Assembly (NCBI RefSeq): GCF_016808335.1
Contig: NC_053138.1
Coordinates: 13,943,900-14,007,899 of the forward strand
Direction of reading: 5' to 3'
Source: Panicum virgatum
Taxonomy: Eukaryota; Streptophyta; Magnoliopsida; Poales; Poaceae
DNA: 64,000 nt
The notes under the pieces were generated by a model, which had not been told where the DNA came from, made no database searches, and saw only the letters and a list, made by a program, of their open reading frames with translations. The position numbers and the translations under genes were made by a program. Of this stretch, positions 22,679 through 35,234 are shown piece after piece. Numbering within the stretch: position 1 is the first letter of the stretch; the number at the start of each line of letters is the position of its first letter.

Positions 22679-24172
22679 TCTCCACCAAGGCGAGGAGGCG
22701 AGCGTGAAGAGACATGGGTGCCGCTAACCCAAGTCGAGCACAAGCTTGTAGCCTTGGTGCTTCCAATGACTTCCACTACAACAACAAGAGCGCCCTGTGC
22801 TAATGAAGATCCGACATGGACTGTTGTGCAGCGTCGACCACGTCCAACCACGCCTCACCCGCGGCACCTTCACCAAGCTACGTCGCCATACGCTACTCCA
22901 ACAAGAAGGCGGCCGGACCCAAGTAAGCGGCGGCCACCACCGCGGTTCGTCCTCAAGTCAGAGGGAGATGCACCCTTTCCCCGAAGGAGTTACGTGCTGC
23001 CCACCTTGGAGTAATTCTTGCCTAAGGGTTGGGGGCAAACGTCATCGACAAATGAAGAAGAGCGGGAAGAAGCAAACGCTGTCTCGCCTCTTAATGTGGC
23101 GACGTGCAACGTCATCCTCGACAACACCAATTCAGAGTCCGAAGAGATGTTCACCGCCAAGGAGCAACAAGCACTACATGCTGATGACGAGCAAGATGGG
23201 GACGCAGTTGAAGTCAACATGAACCTGCGAGGAGGGAAGGTGCTGCCGGAGCTACCAAAGCCCAAGCCCAAGCCCACAAGAGCAGACAAAGCTGCAGAAG
23301 CTGCCCCACTAGAAGCGCACACTGGGGCATCCGATGAGAAGAAAGAAAAGTTCCAAGAGATCGACTACAACGTCATCGCCCACCTCAAGAGAATACCAGC
23401 TCTGTTGAGCGTTTATGATGCTCTCATGCTAGTGCCGGAGCTTCGAGAAGCCCTTGTGAAAGCACTTCTAGATCCAGAACTCTATGAAGTGGCCATGGCC
23501 AAGCATCGGCTCTTCACGAACCCCTTGTTCGTGAATGAGATCACCTTCGAGGAGGAAGACAACGTCGTCGACGACGGCGATCACAATCGCCCGCTCTACA
23601 TCGAGGGAAACATCAGAGTTGCGCATCTTCGGCGAATCCTCATCGACCCCGGGTCCGCCGTGAACATCCTGCCCGTCCGGAGCTTGACGCGGGCTGGTTT
23701 CACGGTGGATGACTTGGAGCCCACTGATGTGGTCATCTGCGGCTTCGTCAACAACGGCACAACGACTCTGGGGGCGATCACCATCAAGATCCAGATGTCC
23801 ACGTTCAGCTTCAAGGTGTGGTTCTTCGTCATCGAAGCCAACACCTCGTACTCGGCGCTCCTGGGAAGACCGTGGATCCACAAGTATCGAGTAGTGTCGT
23901 CTACTCTACACCAATGCCTGAAGTTCCTTGATGGCTACGGGACTCAGCAACGCATCATCGGCAACCTCACTCCCTACACCACCCAGGAGTCCTACCACGC
24001 AGACGCCAAGTACTACTTCCCAGTCGACGAGTGCAAGCATCAGCTAGGTCGAGCTATGCCCGCAGCAGACATAGTATTGAAGCCTGGCACGTCGTCAGCC
24101 TCCGAGGTGAAGAGTTTATGCTCTCCCTCCATGAAGAAAGCTGCTACTCCGAGCTCAAGAAGTGACGGGTGA
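22679..24172 (+). pseudogene. Tat protease region
   Basis: It continues in the gag frame. A 100-residue low-complexity linker ends at TAA (23012-23014), then a 384-codon block (23018-24172) ends at TGA. The aspartic protease motif [13 protein letters not shown] is at about 23638-23676 and the C-terminal protease signature [12 protein letters not shown] at about 23851-23886. The catalytic triplet is D-P-G, while DTG/DSG is canonical; plant Tat and Athila elements commonly vary here. The protease would cut Gag-Pol during particle formation. Confidence 0.8.
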
Positions 24173-26808
24173 GGAAACCTATCCCTATCTATGTCTCATG
24201 GCTCCAGATCCTCATCTTCAAAGGAGTCGGGAGCCTCCACTGCCTCGACATCTCAAGTGGCAGGAAACACGGCTGCATCGACATCCACGCCTTTGCTTCT
24301 GAAGGCGAGGCCCTCCACGTCTGCCCTAATCATGTTGAGGTCTGCAGCAAAGCCTTTGTTGACTCTCGTCCCCTCACCCGGGGAGAAGCTGTCGACTAGC
24401 ACGACTTCAGCGACGACTCCCCTAACCCTCAAAAGCTATGCAGGTATCCGCGGCAGCAATCCACCCATCAACAGTGGTGATGCGCCATTGAGTACCGCTC
24501 CCTAGGCGCACTGGAGTCCTAATGAGTTAGCCATACCAGCATCTGGAGGAGCTGTGAAGAAGAGGGTAGCTGAGATAGAAGACGTTGTGAAGGGTGCTCA
24601 ATGCGTGCAGCCCCCATCGTTGTACGTATCAGTAGCAACTCCCTTAGAAGTCTGGGCGATCCCAAGTCCTTCCAGTGCTGCACCTCAAACCATTTTCTAC
24701 AAAGTGCCACAGGTACAGGAGTGTGATTCTATTATTAAATTGCTTGATCCTAACCCTGATGCAGAGGAGGTATTGATGACCATGAAGGCTGAGCCACGGA
24801 TGGCTCGCCTACTGGAGAAGGCCGGGATCACTCTTCGGTGAAACAATAGGATGCCGCGACCACCACCTGTGTGCGAGGAATGGTGGGGACAAGCAGAGAA
24901 CTTCGTCGGGAGGAGGCGGAAGGTTCAGCCAAGGTTTGGGCTCGGCTACCGCAACACGGACGCTCCCGACGATGAAGATGAGCACTTCTACGTGAACCAG
25001 GTTCATTGCCTCACCATAACAGCTTCTTCGGGAGATGATGCTGGCTGCTCGCACTACGTCAAGCGCCAACAGCAACCTACAAAGGCGGGAGCCGTCAAGA
25101 TGGATGAGGAGCTGGATGCTTTATCAGCTCCTCAACAACTAGAAGACGGAGGCCAACCCACGGTTGATGAGCTTGTGGAGATCAACCTCGGAACAGAGGA
25201 TGATCGAAGACCCATCTTCGTCAGTGCCACACTATCGGAGGAAGAACGGGAGGACTACCAGAACTTCTTGATGCAATACCGAGATTGCTTCGCCTGGAAC
25301 TACAAGGAGATGCCGGGGCTTGATCCTCGTGTCGCCACGCATAAGCTGGCGATTGACCCACAATTTCGTCACGTCAAGCAACCGGCACGACGTCTTCGAT
25401 GGGAGTTTGAAGATCGAGTCATCGCCGAGGTGGACAAGCTCATCAAGGCAGGCTTCATCAAGGAGATACAGTACCCCCGCTGGCTCGCCAACATCGTCCC
25501 AGTGGAGAAGAAGAATGGACAGGTTCGAGTCTGCGTTGACTTTCGCGACTTAAACCGGGCCTGTCCAAAAGATGACTTTCCCTTGCCCATCACTGAGATG
25601 GTGGTTGATGCTACGACGGGATTCGGTGCCTTGTCCTTCATGGACGGGTCCTCAGGCAACAACCATATCAAGATGGACCCAGTCGACGCCCTCGACACCG
25701 CCTTCAGGACGCCTAGGGGCAACTTCTACTACACCGTCATGCCGTTGGGTTGAAGAACGCCGGCGCCACCTATCAGCGCGCCATGACGTACATCCTCGAC
25801 GACCTGATCCACCAATCGGTGGAGTGCTACGTCGACGACATGGTCGTAAAGACCAAGGATCGCAAAGACCACCAAGACGACCTATGGGTTGTCTTTGAAC
25901 GACTATGTCGACATCAACTCAAGATGAACCCTCTCAAGTGCGCCTTCGCCGTCCAGTTAGGCGTCTTCCTCGGGTTCGTGGTTCGGCATCGAGGCATCGA
26001 GATCGAGCCAAAGAAGATCACGACGATAAGAAAGATGCCACCACCGCAAGAGTTGAAGGAGTTGAAGTCACTGCAGGGGAAGCTAGCCTACATTCGGCGC
26101 TTCATCTCCAACCTCTCCGGGCGCATTCAACCCTTCTCCAAGCTCATGAATAAAGGCGCACTATTTGTCTGGGATGAAGAGTGCCAACAGGGGTTTGACA
26201 GTACTAAAAGGTACCTCCTTAACCCTCCTGTTCTGGCTGCTCCTGTGAAAGGGCGCCCTCTCATCCTCTACATCGCGGCGCAGCAATCTTCGTTAGGTGC
26301 TTTGCTCGCGCAACACAATGGCGAAGGCAAAGAGGTGGTGTGCTACTACCTAAGCCACACCATGGTGGGTGCCGAGCATAATTACTCTCCCATAGAGAAG
26401 TTGTGCTTTGCACTAATCTTCGCCTTGAAGAAGCTAAGGCATTACATGTTGGCGCACCAAGTCCAGCTCATTGCAAGAGCGAACCCCATAAGGTATGTGC
26501 TAAGTCAGCCTGTACTCACAGGGCGACTGGGAAAATGGGCGCTCCTCATGATGGAGTTCGACATCACCTTCGTCCCACAGAAAGCGGTGAAGGGGCAGGC
26601 TTTGGCGGAGTTCCTGGCGGCACTTCCAGTGCCAGATGACTCGGCACTCGTCACCAACCTGCCCGATGAAGAGGTCTTCTCCACCGAGCTTGAAGCCCCA
26701 TGGGAGCTCTACTTCGACGGCGCTTCTCGCATGGATGCCGACCCAGATGGCACCCCCAAGCGAGAGTGGGGGCCGGATTGGTGTTCAAGACCCCACAAGG
26801 GGGAGTAA
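24173..26808 (+). pseudogene. Tat reverse transcriptase and RNase H, frameshifted
   Basis: The gag-pro frame continues through TAG (24503-24505) and TGA (24839-24841) into reverse transcriptase. Motifs: FRDLNRACPKDDFPLP, then SFMDGSSGNNHIKM, then frame loss at about 25750, where one base is missing in the codon after MPLG. The next frame carries KNAGATYQRAM and the catalytic YVDD (25828-25839), the thumb/connection (FLGFVV, FSKLM) and the Ty3 RNase H (ILYIAAQQSSLGALL...). It ends after WELYFDGASR at a second frameshift (about 26760), within the added RNase H. A single unit making full pol is therefore not possible. Confidence 0.88.
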
Positions 26809-28493
26809 TGTATCATTAATTCTCCCTTCTAAAAGAAGAGTGCTCCAACAACGAGGCGGAGTACGAGGCATTCATCTTCAGGCTTCTCCTCACCCTCTCC
26901 ATGGAGGTATGTTCTTTGCGAGTTCATGGAGACTCGCAGCTCATTGTTCGGCAAGTCAATGAAATCTATGAAGTCCGGAAGCCAGAGCTGGTGCCATACT
27001 ACCAAGCAGCCCGGAAGCTCATGGAGAAATTCAAACGTGTTGAAGTTGTTCACGTTCCACGAAGCAGGAATGCACCGGCCGATGCCTTGGCGAAGCTTGC
27101 TGCTGCGCTTGTTCTTCCTGAAGGAGATGTTGCACAAGTCACCGTTGAGGAGAGATGGCTTCTCCCTGCCGTCCTGGAGCTCATTCCAGAGGAATATGAA
27201 GTCAACACCATCACAACCAACGCCGTTGAAGAAGGCGACTGGCTCACACCCTTCCTCGACTACTTCAAGCACGGCAACCTCCCCGACAATCCGGTGAAGA
27301 GGCGCCAACTGCAACGACGACTCCCCTCCTATGTCTACAAGGCCGGCATTCTCTATAGGCGATCCTATGGACAGGAGGTCCTACTTCGGTGCATCAATCG
27401 AAGTGAAGCTGACCAAGTCTTGAAGGAGATGCACCACGGAGTCTGTGGAGGACATCAAAGTGGACCAAAGATGTATCACAGCATCCGGTTAGCCAGATAC
27501 TATTGGCCCAGCATCATGGCAGACTACTTAAGGGTGGCTAGAACCTGCCATAGTTGTCAAGTTCATGGCAATTTCAAGCACCAACCGCCGATCGCTCTTC
27601 ATCCAACGATCCCCTCGTGGCCGTTCGACGCCTGGGGCATTGACGTCATCGGCCCCATCGATCCTCCTTCATCATCGGGCCACCATTTCATCCTTGCTGC
27701 AACGGACTACTTCTCCAAGCGGGCGGAAGCTGTAGCACTGCGCGAGGTGAAGAGCGACAACACCATCAACTTCCTGGAGCGACACATCATATATCGCTTC
27801 GGAGTCCCACACCGCATCACCTCTGACAACGCCAAGGCCTTCAGGTCAGGTAAAATGCACAAGTTCATGGTGAAATACAAGATCAAGTGGAACTATTCCA
27901 CCGGCTACTACCCTCAAGCTAATGGGATGATCGAGGCGTTCAACAAGACGCTCGGCAAGATCCTAAAGAAGACGGTGCACAGACACCGAAGAGATTGGCA
28001 TGACCGCCTCTTTGAAGCTCTCTGGGCGTACCGCGTCACGGTCCGTACCCCAACGCAAGCCACTCCGTACTCTCTTGTTTATGGGTGCGAAGCAGTTTTG
28101 CCCCTAGAGATCCAGCTACCGTCACTACGTGTGGCTCTACGTAATGGTCTTACTCAAGACAAACATATTCGGCTTCGTTTTCAGGAGCTTGATTCCCTAG
28201 AAGAGGAGCGTCTTCACGCTATACAAGACTTGGAGCTATATCAGCAGAACATGGCCCGAGCCTACAACAAGCTTGTCAAGCAACGTGCCTTCAGGAGGGG
28301 CGAGCTGGTGCTCGTGCTTCGGCGCCCCATCTTCGTCACGCACAAGATGAAAGGAAAATTTGAGCCCAAGTGGGAGGGGCCGTACATCATCGAGCAAGCA
28401 TATGATGGAGGCGCCTACCAACTGGTGGATCATCAAGGAGCTCGGCCATGTCCTCCAATCAACGGCAGGTTCTTAAAAAAATATTTTGCATAA
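26770..28493 (+). pseudogene. Tat second RNase H and integrase
   Basis: After the second frameshift one TAA remains (about 26818). Then NNEAEYEAFIF, HGDSQLIVRQV and the RNAPADALAKLA helix form the extra RNase H typical of Tat. Integrase follows intact: zinc-binding H-H-C-C (HHGVCGGHQ... CHSCQVHG, about 27430-27570), then the catalytic core with D in WGIDVIGP (about 27642), D in ITSDNAKAF (about 27823) and E in GMIEAFNKT (about 27931). The C-terminal part contains a KFEPKWEGPYII motif and ends at 28493. The second catalytic D is followed by NA where NG is common. Confidence 0.9.
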
Positions 28494-31421
28494 ACTTCCT
28501 CTTGCCTCGTAGGTGGTCAGTCTGCATTCACCATTGCATTACTTGGCCACCCCTTTTTTCTTCTTTCTCTCTTTCAAAACTGGACCTCACGTGTCCTAAA
28601 AAAACAAATGGCTATCCCCATGGAGAGTTCAGCTGCAGCGCAGGTTGGAACTGCCTCAAGACGCCCCTCCACGCAACGTGTGCAGCTCATGCCGAGCGCG
28701 CTCTACTGGAGGTAGTGGGGAGATGACTTGGGCTACTCTTAAGCAGCGAAGCGACCATGCTCCTCGCACTTCTTGGTCTAGGGGTAACACACTCCAGGGA
28801 AGACTATAGGAGAGGAGCAAGAAAAGGGCTACCTGGTGCAACACAAGTTCCATTCAGTGTGAAGCCACTTGCCATCCCTGGGATGTGAAAACAAGGGACC
28901 AAAAGAAAAAAGTGCCTGCGAGGATTCACTTAGGTACACATAGGTGAATGGCAGTCTTCCAAATTCCTTGAGATCGTGGCAAGCCTCAAGATTCAAGATT
29001 CATGTGTCAAAAGGTCTCCAAAGAAGATGACCAAATAAAAAAAATCAAGAAGATGATCCTCAAATTCAATAATAAGAAGCCTCCAAAGAAGATGGCCCCA
29101 GTTCAAATATCAAGCTTGTCCGATCTCGGCGGAAGGCGGAAGCTTGCTGTTCACCATCCTCGGCAAAAGTAATGGCAAAAATCCCTCAGCCTTTACCCCA
29201 TAGCCTCTCACCTCTATGCAGCCGTACCTATGTCTCTGTGCCAAGGGGCATGAACGGGCCGTGGTATTACTCAATGTGAAAGAGACTCAAGTAATGATTC
29301 CCATCACCTCCGGCAGAGTCGTGGAAGCATGTGTCTACACTCGCAAGTACTTAGGTGGCAAAGCTGATCCATCTCGCCATGGTCATACGGCGGCAGACAG
29401 CTCAGTCCTTGGGCAGTCTCGTCCTGAGTTGCTCTTATAGCTAACGCTCAGGGGAGAGCCAACATTTTTTCCAAAACCCAACAAAAAATGTGTTTCTTTA
29501 ATCCAACCTTTGCTTCGGATGCTTTATTTTGCATGACTAACGAGCATGCACAAGATTTTCTTAAGCATTGCAGGATCCTTTCGCTCTGCTTTGATGGGAG
29601 CAGTGCGGTTCACCAGTGCAGGATGGCGTCAAGCTGTGAAACCCTTCGGTCCGGTCGGCTGGCACCACAGCGGCAAGGTGGTCGCGACTGGATTGATAAA
29701 GACCTCTCCACAAGCGGTACGGCGTCTTCATCGCAAATTGGAGGCAAGGCGTTTTTGTTGGCCAATGCCGTAGCAGTTACACGGCCCCGACACAAACCCC
29801 AAACCATACCTGGGAAGCTAGCAAGAACATTCGCTGAGTATCCTTTCCCAATGTATCTTTAATTTTTTTTATTTCTATCCTCTCTCTTGTTCCCCTTGCG
29901 TCCCTCCTGTGTGCTAACATTTTACAGGAAGCTTGGGTAAGATGGCACGAAGGAAGATGCAGATCTTGATGAGGGCAGATCGCCGTTCGTGTATATGGCT
30001 GCACCAAATGTGCGCGTGCCTGGAGCGGAACCATCAAGAAACTGAAGAAACGTACGAGTGGAGGCTCGACTTCGACCCGGCCACACCAATCTTGCCCCGA
30101 CATGAACATGGCCTAATCACAGCCGAGCGGCCCCGACGTGTGCGGCGCTGGGAACTCCATGGCAACTGCGACGACAGATTGATGATGGCCGCAAAGCAAC
30201 CACGGAGGCAACGACGTGCGCAGGTGGTACTGCTGCAGTCGCTAGATGCTAACCCGACCGGCGGCTGCGATATGCATGTGACAGGAGGCCGCGCTGTAAC
30301 GTGTGCACCACAAAAGACATGTACAAATGTATCCTGCAAAACATATATGGAGCAACGTTGCTTGCCCATGTAGTTCTATATATTATATATGAAAAAAAAA
30401 GATGCGCTTATGATGTCCCTTGCCTTCCTGTTGGAATTCGATCATCGAATCGATTAATCTCAAACTTGCCAAGGATTTCAACCGGAACAATTTCTGGCCG
30501 GGTTGGAAACATTTGATTTGCAAACGTGCGGTGTTTATTAACAAAAAAAAAGCTAAGGAAAAGCCACCAATGAGGAGCACGTAACACTTGCATGCCCCTG
30601 TGGCTTTCGTGATGGTTGTCGCATGTACAAAGCAGCAAGAAATACTTGCGCATCATCAGTACGTGTCATGGCAATATTTTCGACACTTGAGCCGCAGTAC
30701 GGCAGCCCGGATGCGATGGCAGCATAGCGGTTCTTGTCGCCGGAGGCGTTCGCGGGCGGCCGCTTCACGGCAGTCTCGACGCTTGATGCATAGTTAAGTC
30801 TGGGCCAACTCCCTCCGGCTGAGCGCACGCAGCAAAGGAAGCATGCTGGCTGAGTGCTCCATGGTGACTAGTTCACTAATGCATTGGCAACTCAAGTAAA
30901 TAAAAAAAAAAGAAGGAGCGCAGGAACATGCTTCTTCATGTTCGTCAAGCTGGCAGCTACGACACCGTAATCTAGGTCGCAGCCATGATCACGAGGGCGC
31001 GAAGCAAGTGGCCGGCGCCGACATGACGAACTCTGAGCTCGCAGCAATGGTCATGGTGGCGCAAGGCAAGTAGCCGGCAGCGGCGATGAACTTAGTTCAC
31101 GGCCACGGCCTTAGCGGCGCAGAGACGGACGGCACAAAACCAAGTCGTTGTCGCAGCCTGCGCTAGCAAGTATGCGGCGGCAGCGGCACAAGGTTGGCAA
31201 ACTTAGCGTGGTACGGCAGCCGCGAGGTTGCACCGCGTCAAAATAATAATAATAATAATAATGATGATAATACGAGTGCAAATCTCAGAGATGAAGTTGA
31301 ATTTTATTCGACAAAAAAAAGGGATGACACTAATGGAACAGCAGACTAATCAAAATGGGTGCAGATTAATGCCCCGTCCCTAGCTAAGCTCGAAAATTAT
31401 TAAGACACTAGCCAGACTCTA
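28494..31421. other. Long non-coding 3' region of the Tat element
   Basis: No ORF with known domains on either strand. It holds repeated CTCCAAAGAAGATG words (about 29006-29100), an imperfect GC-rich repeat of about 70 bp (30970-31080) and an (AAT)n microsatellite at 31242-31262. Extra 3' non-coding DNA is common in Tat elements. Confidence 0.6.
31242..31262. repeat. (AAT)n microsatellite
   Basis: Seven AAT units followed by ATGATGAT. Confidence 0.9.
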
Positions 31422-31472
31422 ACGAAGATGTTCACATTTTTTTTTAGATAATGGATGAAAAACATCCGGCCG

Positions 31473-34400
31473 CTACGCCCAAGGGCGTACACAGCCAATT
31501 ATTACAGGATTCGCAACATTGGGAAAAATAGATGAGAGCGAAGCCGTTCTCAAAGATAAAATTACAGCAAATGATAAAAAAGTGTTCCATCCTCCCTTGA
31601 TGAACTCCAAAGCGATAGTCTCTATGTTTGTGCTCATCAAGGAAAGTGCTGTCTTGGCTTGCTCCTCACGCTGCAGCTGCGCCCAGAAACGTAACCAGTA
31701 TGTCCCCCTGAAAATAACCTGCAAAATCGAATGGTATTTAACTTTGTGAAAAATTATATCATTCCGGCATCGCCAGATTGCCCAGCAAATAGCAGCCACT
31801 CCCACCCAAATCAAATTCCTAATCTTTTTAGATTGATTAGAAAGCCATGAGCCAAACATATGTCTAATCGAATTAGGTGGAGTCAAACCTGTAGGGTAAG
31901 AAATTATCCTCCAAACCATTCTCGCGTACAGACAATCTAAGAAAAGATGATCTATAGACTCATTAATATTACAGCCACAACATTTTTGGCTACCCGTCCA
32001 GTTCTTTTTAGCGAGATTATCTTTTGTTAAAACCACTCCCTTTTGCAGATACCAAAGGAAGATTTTAATTTTGAGAGGAATCTTTAGTTTCCAAATACTC
32101 TTATGTCGAAATGGTGGGTTTCTATCTATCAGATATAGATAGAGAGAGCGAACTGTATATGACCTGGATGTGGTCATATTCCAGTTGAAATAATCAGCCT
32201 CGTCCACCAAGTTGACATGGGCGATTTGCGCTACAAGGTTTTGCCATTCAAGTAGTTTATTATCCACCAGCGCTCTCCTGAAGGATACCTAGAGAGGCGA
32301 CGTGGCCATAACTTTAGCCACTGTTGCATGTGAATCCCTCACTATATCGTAGATTGATGGATATTTAACTTTGAAAGGTCTATCTCCTATCCATGTATCT
32401 TCCCAGAATCTGGTCTTGGACCCATCCTTTACCACAAAAGAGCCAAGGCCGAACACCTCATCTTTAATCTTCATGAGGCCTCTCCAAAAATGAGAGTCAT
32501 AGGATCTTGCCTTTACATGGGTTAGTGACTTGGAATGTAGATATTTATTAGTTAGCAGCTTCTGCCACATGCCATCGGTATTCAGCAGGTTTACAAGCCA
32601 CTTAGCCAATAAACACTTATTCTGCAAATGCAGATTTACGATTCCAAGTCCTCCTTGGTCCTTAGGACGACACAAGATGTCCCACTTGACAAGTCGGTAT
32701 TTATGTTTATCCGATGATCCTTGCCAGAAAAACCTTGATCTAAATTTGTCCAGGTTTTTGAGAACCCCTTTGGGTATTTCGAAGAAGGACATCATGAACA
32801 TGGGTAGGCTACTAAGAACTGAGTTTAAGAGAACTAGCCGCCCTCCATAGGATAGATATTTCGCTTTCCAACAAGAGAGCTTTTTCTCGAAGCGTTCCTC
32901 TATTTTTCTCCATTCAGAATTTAGGAGTTGCCTGTGGTGCATAGGGATCCCTAGATAACTGAAGGGATATTCACCAGCATTACAGCCAAAGAGATTAGTG
33001 TAGGTATCTTTCATCTCTTTGGCGGCACCAAAACAGAATATTTCGCTCTTGTGGAAGTTGATCATGAGACCTGATAATTGCTCGAAAGCACATAGCAAAA
33101 GTTTGAGATTTTTTGCTTGTTCTAGGTCATGGTCAATAAAAATGATAGTGTCATCTACATATTGTAGTATTGATAAACCATCCTCTACAAGATGAGGAAT
33201 GAAACCTCTTATTTGATCATCGACTTTTGCTCTCTTAATCAGGAGAGTCAGCATATCAGCCACGATGTTAAATAAGATAGGTGACATAGGGTCCCCTTGA
33301 CGGAGTCCCCTCTTAGTTTGGAAGTATGGGCTGACATCATCGTTAATCTTGATTCCCACACTTCCTCCTGTCACCATACTTTCAATCCACCTACACCACT
33401 TGGAGGAGAACCCTTTCATGCGTAGGGTTTGCTGCAGGAATGGCTATTTGACCTTATCATACGCCTTTTCGAAATCGATCTTAAGAATGATCCCATCTCG
33501 ATTTTTGGTATGTAGTTCATGGATAGTTTCGTGTAGGATGACCACTCCTTCCATTATATTCCTGCCAGGCATAAAAGTTGTTTGTGTGGGGCTAACCACC
33601 GTCTTAGCTACATTGTTCAACCTGTTTGTGGCAACTTTAGTGAATATTTTAAATCTGACATTAAGGACACAAATGGGTCTATATTGTTGAATCCTAGTAG
33701 CGTCAGCCACTTTCGGGATAAGGGTGATGATCCCAAAATTTAGACTGAAGAGGTTTAGATCCTCCCGGTGGAAGTCCGAAAAGAGAGCCATCAGGTCATC
33801 CTTGATCACATTCCAGAAAACCTGATAAAATTCTACGGGAAACCGTCAGGTCCCGGAGCCTTATTATGCTCCATCTGAAACACCGCATTTCGCACTTCGG
33901 CCTCATCGAATAGACTAGTGAGTGCCTGATTTTCCTCTAGGGAGACTTGGGAAATATCCCCGATTTGTTCCTCCCGTAGAGAAATTTCCGATACATCCGG
34001 CTGTCCAAAGAGATTCTTATAATAATGGGTGATATGGCTCTTAAGTTGGTCGACACCGATAACCCTTCCTTGATCATTCTCAAGTTTGAAGATATGTTGT
34101 TTTCTGTGTTTGGCATTAGCTACTAGATGGAAGAACCTAGTATTATTGTCTCCTTCTAGTAGCGTTTTGACCTTTGCCCTTTCGTACCATTTTATCTCTT
34201 CTTCTCTTAAGAGAGACACTAGACTCTCTTTTAGGTATTGTTTCAGATCCAACTCCTGAGCGGATAGGGGAATCGCCTCCGCTTTCTTATCCATTTTCTC
34301 AAGAATAGCGAGAAGTCTTTTCTTCTCTTTTCTATAAGTTCCAGCAGTGTGTTTGGCCCATCCTCTGAGATGTTGTCTGAGTCTTCGTATTTTATTCTGC

Positions 34401-35234
34401 CACCGCTCTAGAGGCGAACACCCTGAGTTCTCAGATTGCCATATATTGGCAACCATGTCGTAGAACCCGTCCCTAATCAACCAACCCCTCTCAAATTTAA
34501 AGGGACGTTGATCGGTGTGGTGGGTGGATGCCCTCGTATTCAGGATAAGAGGAGTATGGTCCGAAATATTTCTATCTCTTGGTTCTACCGTTGAGAGGGG
34601 ATATCCGATTTCACACTCAGTACTAACGAGGACTCTATCAAGCTTCTCAAAGGTTGGATCGTCACCCGAACCCGCCCATGTGAATTGGCGACCAGACATG
34701 ACAATCTCTTTGAGATCAAGAGATTCAATAACAGCGTTAAACAAGTTAGGCCACTTGAAATCAAACTCTCCGGAGCTTTTATCCTCCGGCCCTCTCATAA
34801 TATTGAAATCCCCCCCCCCCAATTAGATAAGGGAGCGATTCTTTCGAGCACGTGTTAACCATTTCTGCCAAAAAGGCTTGTTTGTTTAGCTGTTGTGCTG
34901 GGCCGTACACCGTATATAGCACAAATTTGAAGTCATCGTGTTTGGATCGTAGGGTAAATTTCACATAGAAATCTCCCTCTGTGATGGCTCCAATATCAAA
35001 AACCTCCAAATCTACCCCAAGGAGGATGCCTCCTGATCTACCGTGAGGTGCCATACTGTGCCAGATGAATTCCCGGCCAGCGCACAACTTTTTTAATAAA
35101 TGATCAGGAAACACATCCCTCCCGGTTTCAGAGAGAGCAATAAAATTTATTTGCTCCTCTTTTACTAAGTCCGCCAAAAATCTATGTTTAGCCAAGTCTC
35201 CAAGACCTCTGCTATTCCAGAATACTCCTTTCAT
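31473..35234 (-). pseudogene. LINE ORF2: endonuclease-reverse transcriptase
   Basis: It starts at ATG 35234. An APE-type endonuclease (WNSRGLG, ALSETGR, DFNIM, SDHTPL) spans 35234-about 34500. Reverse transcriptase contains DFEKAYDKVK, GLRQGDPMSPILF and the catalytic YVDD (about 33155-33166). Then come the WDILCRPKDQGGLGI segment and the terminal zinc-binding reverse-transcriptase domain with C..C..H..C (about 31960-32010). Breaks: an 11-base G run (34810-34820) shifts the frame at the conserved GGDF motif, a one-base loss lies near 33840 after APGPDGFP, TAG replaces an expected W after DKVK (about 33447), and TAG lies at about 32292. It would nick target DNA and prime reverse transcription if intact. 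Confidence 0.9.
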
